Shown here in pieces: positions 51,098-59,642 of a stretch of 64,000 nt of DNA. Position numbers and translations under genes: made by a program. The notes beneath the pieces were generated by a model. The model searched no databases. It was given only the letters and a program-made list of their open reading frames with translations, and was not told the DNA's origin. The stretch's first letter is position 1, and each line of letters begins with the position of its first letter. The DNA comes from Nocardioides sp. IC4_145 (GTDB taxonomy: Bacteria; Actinomycetota; Actinomycetes; Propionibacteriales; Nocardioidaceae), in assembly GCF_011250565.1 (NCBI RefSeq), contig NZ_JAANMS010000002.1, positions 124,001 to 188,000 of the forward strand. Reading direction: 5' to 3'.

Positions 51098-52027
51098 ATG
51101 AGCCCCGTGGGACACGGGCACGCGCACGCGGCCGGCCGGGCGGAGGACCGTCGCCGGCTGCGGGTCGTGCTCGCGATCACCGCGACCGTGCTGGTCGTCG
51201 AGCTGGTCGGGGCCTGGCTGACCGGGTCGCTCGCGCTGCTGGCCGACGCGGGCCACATGGCCACCGACGCGGCCGCCGTCCTGCTCGCGCTCGGGGCGTC
51301 GTACGTCGCGGCGCGCGGCGGCGGCCCGCGGTCGACGTTCGGGCTGCACCGCGCCGAGATCCTGGCGGCCCTCCTGAACGCGCTGGTGCTGCTCGGGGTC
51401 TGCGCCTACCTGGCCTACGCCGGCATCGCCCGGCTGCTCGACGACGGCGACAGCCACCTCGAGGCCGGGCCGATGGTCGCCTTCGCGGCGGTCGGCCTGG
51501 CCGCGAACCTCGTCGCCGTGCTGGTCCTGCGCGGCTCCACCAGCGGCTCGCTCAACATGCGCGGCGCGACCAACGAGGTCCTCGCCGACACCCTCGGCTC
51601 GGTGCTCGCCCTCCTCGCCGGCGTGGTGGCCTGGGCGACCGGGTTCGACCGGGCCGACCCGATCGCGTCGCTGCTCATCGCCGTCCTCATCGCCCCGCGG
51701 TCGTGGGTGCTGCTGCGCGACAGCGTCGTGGTGCTGCTCGAGTTCGCGCCGGCCGGGCTCGACCTCGACGACGTGCGCCACCACCTCGGCCACGTGCCCG
51801 GCGTCGTCGACGTCCACGACCTGCACGCCTGGACGATCACCAGCGGCATCCCCAGCCTCTCGGCCCACGTGACCGTCACCGACGAGGCGCTCGCGGCGCG
51901 CGGCGTCGGGGCGGTGCTCGACGACCTGTGCGCCTGCATGAGCGAGCACTTCGACGTCCGCCACGCGACGTTCCAGGTCGAGCCGGTCTCCCACGGCGCG
52001 CACGAGGACCTCGGCGAGGTGCACTGA
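51098..52027 (+). CDS. Cation diffusion facilitator (CzcD-type zinc/cobalt exporter)
   Basis: About 309 residues with six TM segments and a cytoplasmic metal-binding domain. The N-terminus is histidine-rich (VGHGHAHAAG). TM2 LLADAGHMATDAAAVLLAL (H/D metal site) and TM5 RGATNEVLADTLGSVLALLAG carry the HxxxD/DxxxD zinc ligands; the C-terminal domain has HDLHAWTITSG. It exports Zn2+ or similar ions using the proton gradient. ATG at 51098, or GTG at 51107 (CAGGAT seven bases upstream) if leaderless. Confidence 0.9.
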   Translation: MSPVGHGHAHAAGRAEDRRRLRVVLAITATVLVVELVGAWLTGSLALLADAGHMATDAAAVLLALGASYVAARGGGPRSTFGLHRAEILAALLNALVLLGVCAYLAYAGIARLLDDGDSHLEAGPMVAFAAVGLAANLVAVLVLRGSTSGSLNMRGATNEVLADTLGSVLALLAGVVAWATGFDRADPIASLLIAVLIAPRSWVLLRDSVVVLLEFAPAGLDLDDVRHHLGHVPGVVDVHDLHAWTITSGIPSLSAHVTVTDEALAARGVGAVLDDLCACMSEHFDVRHATFQVEPVSHGAHEDLGEVH

Positions 52028-52103
52028 GGCCGGCGCCCGCGGGCGGCCCGGTTCACCCCGTCGGGGGCGTCTGGGACGCGCCTACGGTGGACAACGGGGA
52101 CCC

Positions 52104-52619
52104 ATGACCTCCACGCACGCGCACGCGCACCCCGTCGGCCGACTCGTCGACGGCTACGACCCCGACGGGGAGGTCGCCCTCGGCGGGTACGCCGGGAGCC
52201 TGACGACCTACGGCCTCGTCCTTGCCGGCATCGCCGCCGCCGGCTCGGCCTCGGGCCACCAGCTCGTCGAGCGCTACGACCTGGCCGACATCGCACTGGG
52301 CGGCCTGGCGGTCCACAAGTTCACCCGGCTGGTCTCGAAGTCGTCGGTGGCCGCGCCGGTGCGCGCGCCGTTCACGGAGTTCGAGGGCGCCGCGGGCTCG
52401 GGGGAGCACGTCGAGAAGGCGCGGGAGGACGGTGGCATCCGCAGCACGGTCGGCAAGCTGATCACCTGCCCGTTCTGCCTCGGCGTCTGGATCGGCACCG
52501 CCTACATCGCGGCGCTCAACCTCGCCCCGCGCCCGGCCCGCACCTGGGCCGCGCTCTTCGCCGTCACCGCCCTCTCCGACTCGCTCCAGCACGTCTACGC
52601 GCGGCTGCGCGGCGACTGA
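52104..52619 (+). CDS. DUF1360 family membrane protein
   Basis: A 171-residue protein with hydrophobic segments at about 33-49 and in the C-terminal half, and the DUF1360 pattern ALGGLAVHKFTRLVSKSSVAAPVRAPFTEF followed by LITCPFCLGVWIGTAY with its cysteine pair. Function unknown; similar proteins are common in Firmicutes and actinobacteria, often near spore or envelope genes. A histidine-rich N-terminus (THAHAH) resembles that of the preceding cation exporter. ATG start with GGGGA upstream; TACGGT promoter-like at 52083. Confidence 0.85.
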   Translation: MTSTHAHAHPVGRLVDGYDPDGEVALGGYAGSLTTYGLVLAGIAAAGSASGHQLVERYDLADIALGGLAVHKFTRLVSKSSVAAPVRAPFTEFEGAAGSGEHVEKAREDGGIRSTVGKLITCPFCLGVWIGTAYIAALNLAPRPARTWAALFAVTALSDSLQHVYARLRGD

Positions 52620-52629
52620 GCCGGGCCCA

Positions 52630-52645
52630 GCCGGCGCACGCCGGC
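52630..52645 (+). terminator. Small hairpin between convergent genes
   Basis: GCCGGCG-CA-CGCCGGC, seven perfect arms (tight loop), between the DUF1360 and SRPBCC genes. Confidence 0.4.
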
Positions 52646-52648
52646 GGG

Positions 52649-53122
52649 TCAGCCGGCGTCGGCCTCGGCGGCCGCCTTGAGCTTGGGCAGGGTGCCCTCG
52701 ATGCCGCGGCGGTTCTTCTCCGGGACCCCGAGCCGGCGGAGCACGGTCTGGCCGAGGCCGGGGTAGTACGTCGCGTCCCAGGTCTCGGTGACGCGGGTGC
52801 CCGGGGTGCCGGCGAGGTCGACCGGCTCGAGCTCGTAGCGCCAGCGGTGCGGGCCGAGGTGCTTCCAGGCGATCAGCCGGCCCTCCTCGAACTCCACGAC
52901 CTTGTTGCGGATGCGGTACGGCGCACCCATCTTCATGCTCATCCCGAACGTCGAGCCGAGCCCGAGCCGCTCCGGGCCGGAGATCGAGTCGCGCACCGTG
53001 CCTGAGCCGTCGATCCGCGGGTGCTGTCGCGGGTCGACCAGGATCGCGAAGACCGCCTCGGGTGGGGCGGCGATGAGCTCGGTGGCGGAGACGCGCATGT
53101 CGGTGTCGGCATCGGTGCTCAT
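52649..53122 (-). CDS. SRPBCC (START/polyketide cyclase-like) family protein
   Basis: A 157-residue single-domain lipid- or ligand-binding protein of the Bet v1-like fold. Marks are the opening VSATELIAAPPEAVFAILVDPRQH and a central IAWKHLGPHRWRYELEPVD. Members act as lipid carriers, cyclases or hydrolases; none can be chosen here. ATG start with TACGTT six bases upstream (leaderless). Confidence 0.85.
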   Translation of the reverse strand: MSTDADTDMRVSATELIAAPPEAVFAILVDPRQHPRIDGSGTVRDSISGPERLGLGSTFGMSMKMGAPYRIRNKVVEFEEGRLIAWKHLGPHRWRYELEPVDLAGTPGTRVTETWDATYYPGLGQTVLRRLGVPEKNRRGIEGTLPKLKAAAEADAG

Positions 53123-53128
53123 GGCCCG

Positions 53129-53134
53129 AACGTA
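53129..53134 (-). promoter_or_regulatory. Leaderless -10 element for the SRPBCC gene
   Basis: TACGTT on the minus strand, six bases before ATG 53122. Confidence 0.6.
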
Positions 53135-53313
53135 GCCGGGAGCGCCAGCAGGGCGACCGGGTTGGCGCGGCGGCGGCCGCCCCCGGTACCTTCGGTCCCA
53201 CCACGCATGTGGTCCCGGTCACAAGGCGCACCACCCCCGCGCCCGAGCGTCCGGGGACCCACCGCCCGGCGACCGGAGACCCCGGAGGCCGGTGACCACG
53301 AAGGAGTGCGCCC

Positions 53314-54480
53314 GTGAGCCAGACGTCCGGATTCGGCCCCGACCTCGCGGAGGTGTTCGGCCCCTCCCAGCAGGACGGCGGGCCCGAGCTCGTCCAGCTG
53401 CTGACGCCCGAGGGCGAGCGCGTCCACAACCTCCCCCCTGAATTTGCACAGTTCGACCTCGACTTCTCCGCCGAGCAGCTGCGCGGCTTCTACCGCGACA
53501 TGGTGCTGACCCGGCGGATCGACACCGAGGCCACCGCCCTGCAGCGCCACGGCGAGCTCGGCATCTGGGCCCAGCTGCTCGGCCAGGAGGCCGCGCAGGT
53601 CGGCGCCGGCCGCGCGCTGCGCCCGCAGGACCACGTCTTCCCGACCTACCGCGAGCACGGCGTCGCGTGGTGCCGCGGGCTCGACCCCCTCCGGCTGCTC
53701 GGCCTCTTCCGCGGTGTCGACCAGGGCTCGTGGGACCCCGAGGAGTTCCACTTCGGGCTCTACACGATCGTCATCGGCGCGCAGACGCTCCACGCGACCG
53801 GCTACGCGATGGGCATGCAGCGCGACGGCGTCGTCGGCACCGGCGACCCCGACCGGGACGCCGCGGTCGTCGCGCACTTCGGCGACGGCGCCAGCAGCCA
53901 GGGCGACGTCAACGAAGCGTTCATCTTCGCGGCGTCGTACAACGCGCCGGTCGTCTTCTTCTGCCAGAACAACCAGTGGGCCATCTCCGAGCCGATCGAG
54001 CGGCAGACGCGGATCCCGCTCTACCAGCGCGCGCTCGGGTTCGGCTTCCCCGGCGTGCGGGTCGACGGCAACGACGTGCTCGCGACGTACGCCGTGACGC
54101 AGGCGGCGCTGCAGCGTGCGCGCGACGGCCAGGGCCCGACGTTCGTGGAGGCCTACACCTATCGGATGGGCGCGCACACCACGACCGACGACCCGACCCG
54201 CTACCGGCTCTCCGACGACGTGGAGCACTGGAAGCTCAAGGACCCGATCGCGCGGCTGGAGGTCTACCTCAAGCGCAACGGCCTCGCGGAGGGCTCGTTC
54301 TTCGGCGACATCAAGGACGAGGCCGACCAGCTCGGCGCGACGCTGCGCGAGGGCTGCAAGGCGATGCCGGACCCGCGGCCGTTGAGCATGTTCGACCACG
54401 TCTACGCGGAGCTGACCGACGAGCTCGCCGCCCAGCGCGACGGGTTCGCGGCGTACCTCGCCCAGTTCGAGGAGGCCTGA
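53314..54480 (+). CDS. 2-oxo acid dehydrogenase E1 alpha subunit (branched-chain or pyruvate type)
   Basis: A 388-residue thiamine-diphosphate subunit that decarboxylates a branched-chain 2-oxo acid or pyruvate. Cofactor motif GDGASSQGDVNEAFIFAA near 190, HDVFPTYREHG-type loop and YRMGAHTTTDDPTRYR phosphorylation-loop region near 285 are present. First gene of the E1a-E1b-E2 operon (next start one base after its stop). No E3 gene follows; it is supplied elsewhere. An AT-rich codon patch (GAATTTGCA) occurs near residue 43 in otherwise GC-only third positions. GTG start. Confidence 0.9.
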   Translation: MSQTSGFGPDLAEVFGPSQQDGGPELVQLLTPEGERVHNLPPEFAQFDLDFSAEQLRGFYRDMVLTRRIDTEATALQRHGELGIWAQLLGQEAAQVGAGRALRPQDHVFPTYREHGVAWCRGLDPLRLLGLFRGVDQGSWDPEEFHFGLYTIVIGAQTLHATGYAMGMQRDGVVGTGDPDRDAAVVAHFGDGASSQGDVNEAFIFAASYNAPVVFFCQNNQWAISEPIERQTRIPLYQRALGFGFPGVRVDGNDVLATYAVTQAALQRARDGQGPTFVEAYTYRMGAHTTTDDPTRYRLSDDVEHWKLKDPIARLEVYLKRNGLAEGSFFGDIKDEADQLGATLREGCKAMPDPRPLSMFDHVYAELTDELAAQRDGFAAYLAQFEEA

Positions 54481-54481
54481 G

Positions 54482-55486
54482 ATGAGCGCAGCGACCAGCA
54501 CCCAGGGCGGCCAGAAGGTCACCCTCGCCAAGGCCCTCAACATGAGCCTGCGCGCCGCGATGGAGCACGACGACAAGGTCCTGGTCATGGGCGAGGACGT
54601 CGGCAAGCTCGGCGGCGTCTTCCGGATCACCGACGGGCTGCAGAAGGACTTCGGCGAGGACCGCGTCATCGACTCCCCGCTCGCGGAGTCCGGCATCGTC
54701 GGCACCGCCGTCGGTCTGGCGCTGCGCGGCTACCGGCCCGTGGTGGAGATCCAGTTCGACGGGTTCGTCTACCCCGCCTACGACCAGATCGTCTGCCAGG
54801 TCGCGAAGATGCACTTCCGCAGCCAGGGCCGCTCGAAGATGCCGATGGTCATCCGGATCCCGTTCGGCGGCGGCATCGGCGCGGTCGAGCACCACAGCGA
54901 GTCGCCCGAGGCGCAGTTCGCGCACACCCCGGGCCTCAAGGTGGTGGCCTGCTCGAACCCCGTCGACGGCTACTGGATGCTCCAGCAGGCCATCGCCTGC
55001 GACGACCCCGTGATCTTCCTCGAGCCCAAGCGGCAGTACCACGCCGACAAGGCCGACCTCGACGTCGACGCCACCCCCGAGCCGCTCTTCAGCTCCCGGG
55101 TCGTCCGCCGCGGCACCGACGTGACGGTGCTGGCCTACGGGCCGACGGTCAAGACCGCGCTCAAGGCGGCCGAGGCCGCCTCCAACGAGGGCCGCTCGCT
55201 CGAGGTCATCGACCTGCGCACGCTCTCGCCGCTGGACATGGGGCCGGTCTACGAGTCGGTGCGCCGCACCGGCCGCGCCGTCGTCTGCCACGAGGCGCAC
55301 GTCAACCTCGGCATGGGCGCGGAGCTCGCCGCCCGGATCGCCGAGGAGTGCTTCTACTCCCTCGAGGCGCCGGTGCTGCGGGTCGGCGGGTTCGACACGC
55401 CGTACCCGCCCTCGCGCATCGAGGAGGACTTCCTGCCCGACCTCGACCGCGTCCTCGACGCCGTCGACCGCTCGCTCGCGATCTGA
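54482..55486 (+). CDS. 2-oxo acid dehydrogenase E1 beta subunit
   Basis: A 334-residue transketolase-like partner of the E1 alpha subunit. Seen: VLVMGEDVGKLGGVFRIT near 30, DSPLAESGIVGTAVGLALRG near 57 and EHHSESPEAQFAHTPGLKV near 138 (thiamine-binding side), with the C-terminal transketolase domain VIDLRTLSPLDM near 240. Translationally linked to E1 alpha. Which keto acid is used cannot be fixed, but the SPLAESGIVG and EHHSES wording is more branched-chain-like. Confidence 0.9.
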   Translation: MSAATSTQGGQKVTLAKALNMSLRAAMEHDDKVLVMGEDVGKLGGVFRITDGLQKDFGEDRVIDSPLAESGIVGTAVGLALRGYRPVVEIQFDGFVYPAYDQIVCQVAKMHFRSQGRSKMPMVIRIPFGGGIGAVEHHSESPEAQFAHTPGLKVVACSNPVDGYWMLQQAIACDDPVIFLEPKRQYHADKADLDVDATPEPLFSSRVVRRGTDVTVLAYGPTVKTALKAAEAASNEGRSLEVIDLRTLSPLDMGPVYESVRRTGRAVVCHEAHVNLGMGAELAARIAEECFYSLEAPVLRVGGFDTPYPPSRIEEDFLPDLDRVLDAVDRSLAI

Positions 55487-55495
55487 GGAGGACGC

Positions 55496-56926
55496 ATGCC
55501 CGAGTACCTCCTGCCCGACGTCGGCGAGGGCCTGACCGAGGCCGAGATCGTCTCCTGGAAGGTCAAGGTCGGCGACGTCATCGACGTCAACGACGTGGTC
55601 GTCGAGATCGAGACCGCCAAGTCCCTGGTCGAGCTGCCGTCGCCGTACGCCGGCACCGTCACCGGCCTGCTCGTCCCCGAGGGCGAGACCGTGCCGGTCG
55701 GCACGCCGATCATCGTCATCGGTGACCCCTCCGAGCCGCTGCCCGACGCGGGCACCGGCCCCGGCGACATGGTCATCGACCTCTCCAACCCCGCGGCCAG
55801 CGGCAGCGGCGAGGGGGAGAGCCTCGTCGGTCGGATGAAGGCCGACCGCGGCCCGATGCGCCGCCCGCGCAAGGGGTCGGCCTCGCCGTCGACCGAGTCC
55901 GCCGCGGCGACGCAGATGCAGGTCCAGGGTGCGTTCGCCCCCGGCGGCGCCCAGTCCGACCCGGTCGTCGAGGCCGACGAGCCGGCCGTCCCGGCCACGC
56001 CCGCCCCTCCCCTCCCGGCCGACGAGCGGGTGCTCGCCAAGCCGCCGGTCCGCAAGCTGGCCAAGGAGCTCGGCGTCGACCTGGCCTCCTGCACCGCCTC
56101 CGGCCCGTACGGCACCGTCACCCGCGACGACGTCCTCGCCCAGGGCCGGCTGTCCGAGCACCGGCCGGTCGAGGAAGGCGCGCTGGCGCCTGTCTCGAGA
56201 CCTGCCGCGCGACCTGCCGGCACCCGCGAGACCCGCGAACCCATCAAGGGCGTGCGCAAGATGATGGGCGCGGCGATGGTGGAGTCGGCGTTCACGATCC
56301 CGCACGTCACGGAGTGGGTGACGCTCGACGTCACCCGCACGACCGAGCTGGTCGAGCGGCTCAGGGACCACCGCGAGCTGCGCGACGTGAAGGTGTCCCC
56401 GCTGCTGGTCATCGTCCGCGCGGTGCTGCTGGCGATGCGGCGCACGCCGGAGATCAACTCCCTGTGGGACGAGGCGGCGGGCGAGGTGGTGCTCAAGCAC
56501 TACGTCAACCTCGGCATCGCCGCGGCCACCCCGCGCGGGCTGGTCGTGCCGAACGTCAAGGACGCCCAGGACCTCACCCTGCGCGAGCTGGCCGAGGCGC
56601 TGGGCCAGCTCACCGCGACCGCGCGCGAGGGCCGGACGCAGCCGGCGGAGATGAGCGGCGGGACGTTCACGATCACCAACGTCGGCGTCTTCGGCGTCGA
56701 CGCGGGCACGCCGATCATCAACCCGGGTGAGTCGGCGATCCTGTGCGTCGGCGCGATCTCCAAGCGGCCCTGGGTCGACGAGGTCACCGGCGAGATCGTC
56801 GCCCGCGACGTGACGACGTTGGCGCTGTCCTTCGACCACCGCCACATCGACGGGGAGAAGGGCTCGCGGTTCCTCGCCGACGTCGCCTCGATCCTCCGCG
56901 ACCCGGCCTCGGCGCTGCTCTTCTAG
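55496..56926 (+). CDS. Dihydrolipoamide acyltransferase E2 (branched-chain type)
   Basis: A 476-residue E2 core protein. One lipoyl domain (residues about 3-75, lipoyl lysine K42 in EIETAKSL), a Pro/Ala/Ser-rich linker, an E3/E1-binding domain at about 180-215 (PPVRKLAKELGVDLASC), and the catalytic domain from about 245, ending with the active-site motif HRHIDG (H448, D452). One lipoyl domain and sequence favour branched-chain or mixed specificity. Its stop overlaps the opposite-strand peptidase stop in the tetramer CTAG. Confidence 0.92.
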   Translation: MPEYLLPDVGEGLTEAEIVSWKVKVGDVIDVNDVVVEIETAKSLVELPSPYAGTVTGLLVPEGETVPVGTPIIVIGDPSEPLPDAGTGPGDMVIDLSNPAASGSGEGESLVGRMKADRGPMRRPRKGSASPSTESAAATQMQVQGAFAPGGAQSDPVVEADEPAVPATPAPPLPADERVLAKPPVRKLAKELGVDLASCTASGPYGTVTRDDVLAQGRLSEHRPVEEGALAPVSRPAARPAGTRETREPIKGVRKMMGAAMVESAFTIPHVTEWVTLDVTRTTELVERLRDHRELRDVKVSPLLVIVRAVLLAMRRTPEINSLWDEAAGEVVLKHYVNLGIAAATPRGLVVPNVKDAQDLTLRELAEALGQLTATAREGRTQPAEMSGGTFTITNVGVFGVDAGTPIINPGESAILCVGAISKRPWVDEVTGEIVARDVTTLALSFDHRHIDGEKGSRFLADVASILRDPASALLF

Positions 56927-58212
56927 CCGCAGGCGCGGAGCAGGGCCAGCACGAGCGTCTCGGTGACGGCGGTCAGCTCGGAGACCGGGACGGCCTCGTG
57001 CGGGCTGTGCGCGAGCCGGACGTCGCCGGGGCCGTAGTGCAGCGTGGGGGTGCCGGCGGCGGCATACAGCCGGAGGTCGGAGCCGTACGGCGCGCCCCGC
57101 TCGCGCGGCCGGGGCCCGCCGGTGACGTCGACGTGCGCGGCCGCGACCAGGTCGTGCAGGGCGCCGGCGTCCCCGGCGTACTGCCCGGCGCCGAACTGCC
57201 CGCCGGTCCACGCCACGGTCGGCGGGTGGTCGCGCAGCCACGGGTCGCGGGCGGCGGCATCGGCGACCGCCTCCTCGAGCGCGGCGCGGGCGTCGGCGGC
57301 GTCCTCGCCGAGAGCGACGCCGAGCCGGCCCTCGGCGACCAGCAGGTCGGGCACGGTGCTGGCCCAGTCGCCGGCGCGGAGCGTGCCGACGGAGATGGGG
57401 TAGGCGACCGGGTACTCCGCCATCAGCGGGTGCACGTCGGCGTTGCGGCGCCGCTCGAGGTCGGCGAGCGCGGCGTGGAGCGGGAGGTAGGCGTCGATCG
57501 CGCTGCGGCCGACGTACGCCGTGCTGCCGTGCGTCGCCGCGCCCGGCACGCGCAGCTCGAAGGTGAGCGCGCCGGCGTTGGCGGTGGTGATCGTGCCGCT
57601 GGTCGGCTCGGTGATGACGCACGCCTTCGCGCGGTGGCCGCGGGCGAGGGTCGCGAACGCGCCGAGGCCGCCGTCCTCCTCGCCGACGACGAGGTGGAGG
57701 GCGTAGGGCTTGGTGAGCTCGATGCCGGCGGCGCGGATCGCGCGGACCGCGGCCAGGTTGGCGACGACGCCCGCCTTCATGTCGCAGGCGCCGCGGCCGT
57801 GGAGGTTGCCGGCCGCGTCGACGTACGGGTGGAACGGCGCGGTGCGCCACTGCGCCGGGTCGCCCTCGGGGACGACGTCGACGTGGCCCTGGAGGACGAG
57901 CTCCGGCTCGGGGCCCTCGCCGCCCGCGACCGGGCCGCTGCCTGCGACCAGGCCCCAGGCCTCGACGCGCGGCACCTCCATGCCGGGGAAGTCCGGGTCG
58001 GCGGTGAGGGCGGGCAGGTCCAGCTGCCACAGGTCGACGTCCAGGTCGAGCTCGCGCAGCTGCTTGGCGAGCAGGTGCTGGACGTCGCACTCGGCGTCGG
58101 AGCCGACGACGCTCGGCACGGCGACGAGGTCGAGGAGGTCACGGGCCAGCTCGCGCTCGTCGACGAAGGCGAGGGCGCGCAGCTCCGTGTCGGAGAGGTC
58201 GCGGTGGGTCAT
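56923..58212 (-). CDS. M20 family zinc peptidase / deacylase (ArgE-DapE-CPG2 type)
   Basis: A 429-residue enzyme releasing an acetyl, succinyl or amino acid group. Motifs: VLQGHVDVVPEG metal histidine near 108, GRGACDMKAG near 138, VVGEEDGGLGA catalytic glutamates near 174, EPTSGT near 200, and HYGPGDVRLAHSPHE near 390. The wide substrate scope of the group leaves function open. Leaderless ATG (TAGCGT six bases upstream). Confidence 0.9.
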   Translation of the reverse strand: MTHRDLSDTELRALAFVDERELARDLLDLVAVPSVVGSDAECDVQHLLAKQLRELDLDVDLWQLDLPALTADPDFPGMEVPRVEAWGLVAGSGPVAGGEGPEPELVLQGHVDVVPEGDPAQWRTAPFHPYVDAAGNLHGRGACDMKAGVVANLAAVRAIRAAGIELTKPYALHLVVGEEDGGLGAFATLARGHRAKACVITEPTSGTITTANAGALTFELRVPGAATHGSTAYVGRSAIDAYLPLHAALADLERRRNADVHPLMAEYPVAYPISVGTLRAGDWASTVPDLLVAEGRLGVALGEDAADARAALEEAVADAAARDPWLRDHPPTVAWTGGQFGAGQYAGDAGALHDLVAAAHVDVTGGPRPRERGAPYGSDLRLYAAAGTPTLHYGPGDVRLAHSPHEAVPVSELTAVTETLVLALLRACG

Positions 58213-58218
58213 GAGCAG

Positions 58219-58224
58219 ACGCTA
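58219..58224 (-). promoter_or_regulatory. Leaderless -10 element for the M20 peptidase gene
   Basis: TAGCGT on the minus strand, six bases before ATG 58212. Confidence 0.65.
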
Positions 58225-58319
58225 GGGAGGCGGGCCGCCGTCGCGCCGCCGATTTACCCGCTTGTTACCGCTGCTCCGGCGCCCGACTAGACGGGGCCGC
58301 CGGCGGGTAGACGGAACCC

Positions 58320-59624
58320 GTGACGGATGAGGGGCAGGACGACGGCTACCCCGAGCTGGGGGACCGGCTCGGGCCGTACAGCATCGGCGCGCGGATCGGT
58401 GCCGGCGGCATGGGCTGGGTCTTCGAGGCGCTGGACTCGCGGCTGCACCGGCAGGTCGCGATCAAGGTCATCGCGCCGCGGCTGGCCGACGACGACGACT
58501 TCCGCGCCCGGTTCGTGCGCGAGGCGCAGGCCCAGGCCTCGCTGGACTCCCCGCACGTCGTCCACGTCTACGACCACGGCGAGGCCGACGGCCGGCTCTA
58601 CCTCGTCACGCAGCACGTCCCCGACGGCGACCTGGCCGAGCAGCTGCGCGCCCGCGGGGTCCCGCCGCGCGAGGCAGCGGTCGACATCGCCGCGCAGGTC
58701 GCGACGGGGCTCGCCGACGTCCACGCCGCCGGGTTCGTGCACCGCGACGTCAAGCCGTCCAACGTCCTGCTCCGGCGCCGCGACGGTGGCGTCACGGCGT
58801 ACCTCGGCGACTTCGGGATCGTCCGCCCCGCCGCCGGCGACCACACCGCGACGGCGCCGGGCACGCCCGACTACATGGCGCCCGAGCTGCACAGCGGCGC
58901 CCCGGCCGACCCGCGCAGCGACGTCTACTCCCTCGGCTGCCTGCTGTGGACCACGCTCGCCGGCGCCCCGCCGTACTCCGGCTCCTCGGAGTGGGAGCTG
59001 GTCACCGCCCACCGCGAGCAGCCGGTGCCGCAGCTGACCGGCGACGGCTCGCTGGTCGAGGGCATCAACCGGGTGCTGGCGCGTGCGATGGCCAAGGACC
59101 CGGCCGAGCGGTACGCCGACGCGAGGCCGCTGCGCGACGACCTGCGCGACCTGCTGCGGCTGCCGGCCGAGGGGCACGTGGTGCCGGTCGAGGCGGTCGA
59201 CCCACCTCCGGCGGCCCCCCTCCCGGCGCCGCCGCACGCCCGCCGGCGGATCGCCGTCGTCGTCGCGGCGCTGCTGGCGCTCGCCGTCGCCGGAGTCGTC
59301 CTGTGGGCGCTGACCTGGGGCGACGACGAGCCGACGGACGACCCGGCGACGGGTGCGACCGCAGTCGGGACGCTCGACCGGGCGACGGCGGTGGCGAGCG
59401 TGTCTGCGGCCTTCGCGGAGCAGGGGATCGACGACGAGGCGCTCGCGACCTGCATGGCCGAGCACTGGGTCGACGGGACCGGGATGGAGCGGATGCGCGA
59501 GGAGGGGTTCCTCGACGACGACTCGTCGTTCGTGGACCTGCCGTCCTCGGAGATGCCCGAGGAGATGCGCACCGCGTTCGGCACGGCCCTCGCCGCGTGC
59601 TCGGGCGGCGTCGTCGAGGAGTGA
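58320..59624 (+). CDS. Serine/threonine protein kinase with one TM and short extracellular domain
   Basis: A 434-residue Hanks-type (PknA/PknB-like) kinase. Gly-rich loop GAGGMGWVFEA near 28, VAIKVIAPRLA lysine near 50, HRDVKPSNVLL near 141, GDFGIV near 161, TAPGTPDYMAPEL near 177. One membrane helix lies near 310-332; the outside domain (about 340-434) is acidic, has two cysteines (ATCMAEHW and LAACSGG) and no PASTA repeats, so the signal it senses is unknown. GTG start. Monocistronic. Confidence 0.93.
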   Translation: MTDEGQDDGYPELGDRLGPYSIGARIGAGGMGWVFEALDSRLHRQVAIKVIAPRLADDDDFRARFVREAQAQASLDSPHVVHVYDHGEADGRLYLVTQHVPDGDLAEQLRARGVPPREAAVDIAAQVATGLADVHAAGFVHRDVKPSNVLLRRRDGGVTAYLGDFGIVRPAAGDHTATAPGTPDYMAPELHSGAPADPRSDVYSLGCLLWTTLAGAPPYSGSSEWELVTAHREQPVPQLTGDGSLVEGINRVLARAMAKDPAERYADARPLRDDLRDLLRLPAEGHVVPVEAVDPPPAAPLPAPPHARRRIAVVVAALLALAVAGVVLWALTWGDDEPTDDPATGATAVGTLDRATAVASVSAAFAEQGIDDEALATCMAEHWVDGTGMERMREEGFLDDDSSFVDLPSSEMPEEMRTAFGTALAACSGGVVEE

Positions 59625-59642
59625 CCCGGGCCTGACCTTGCC

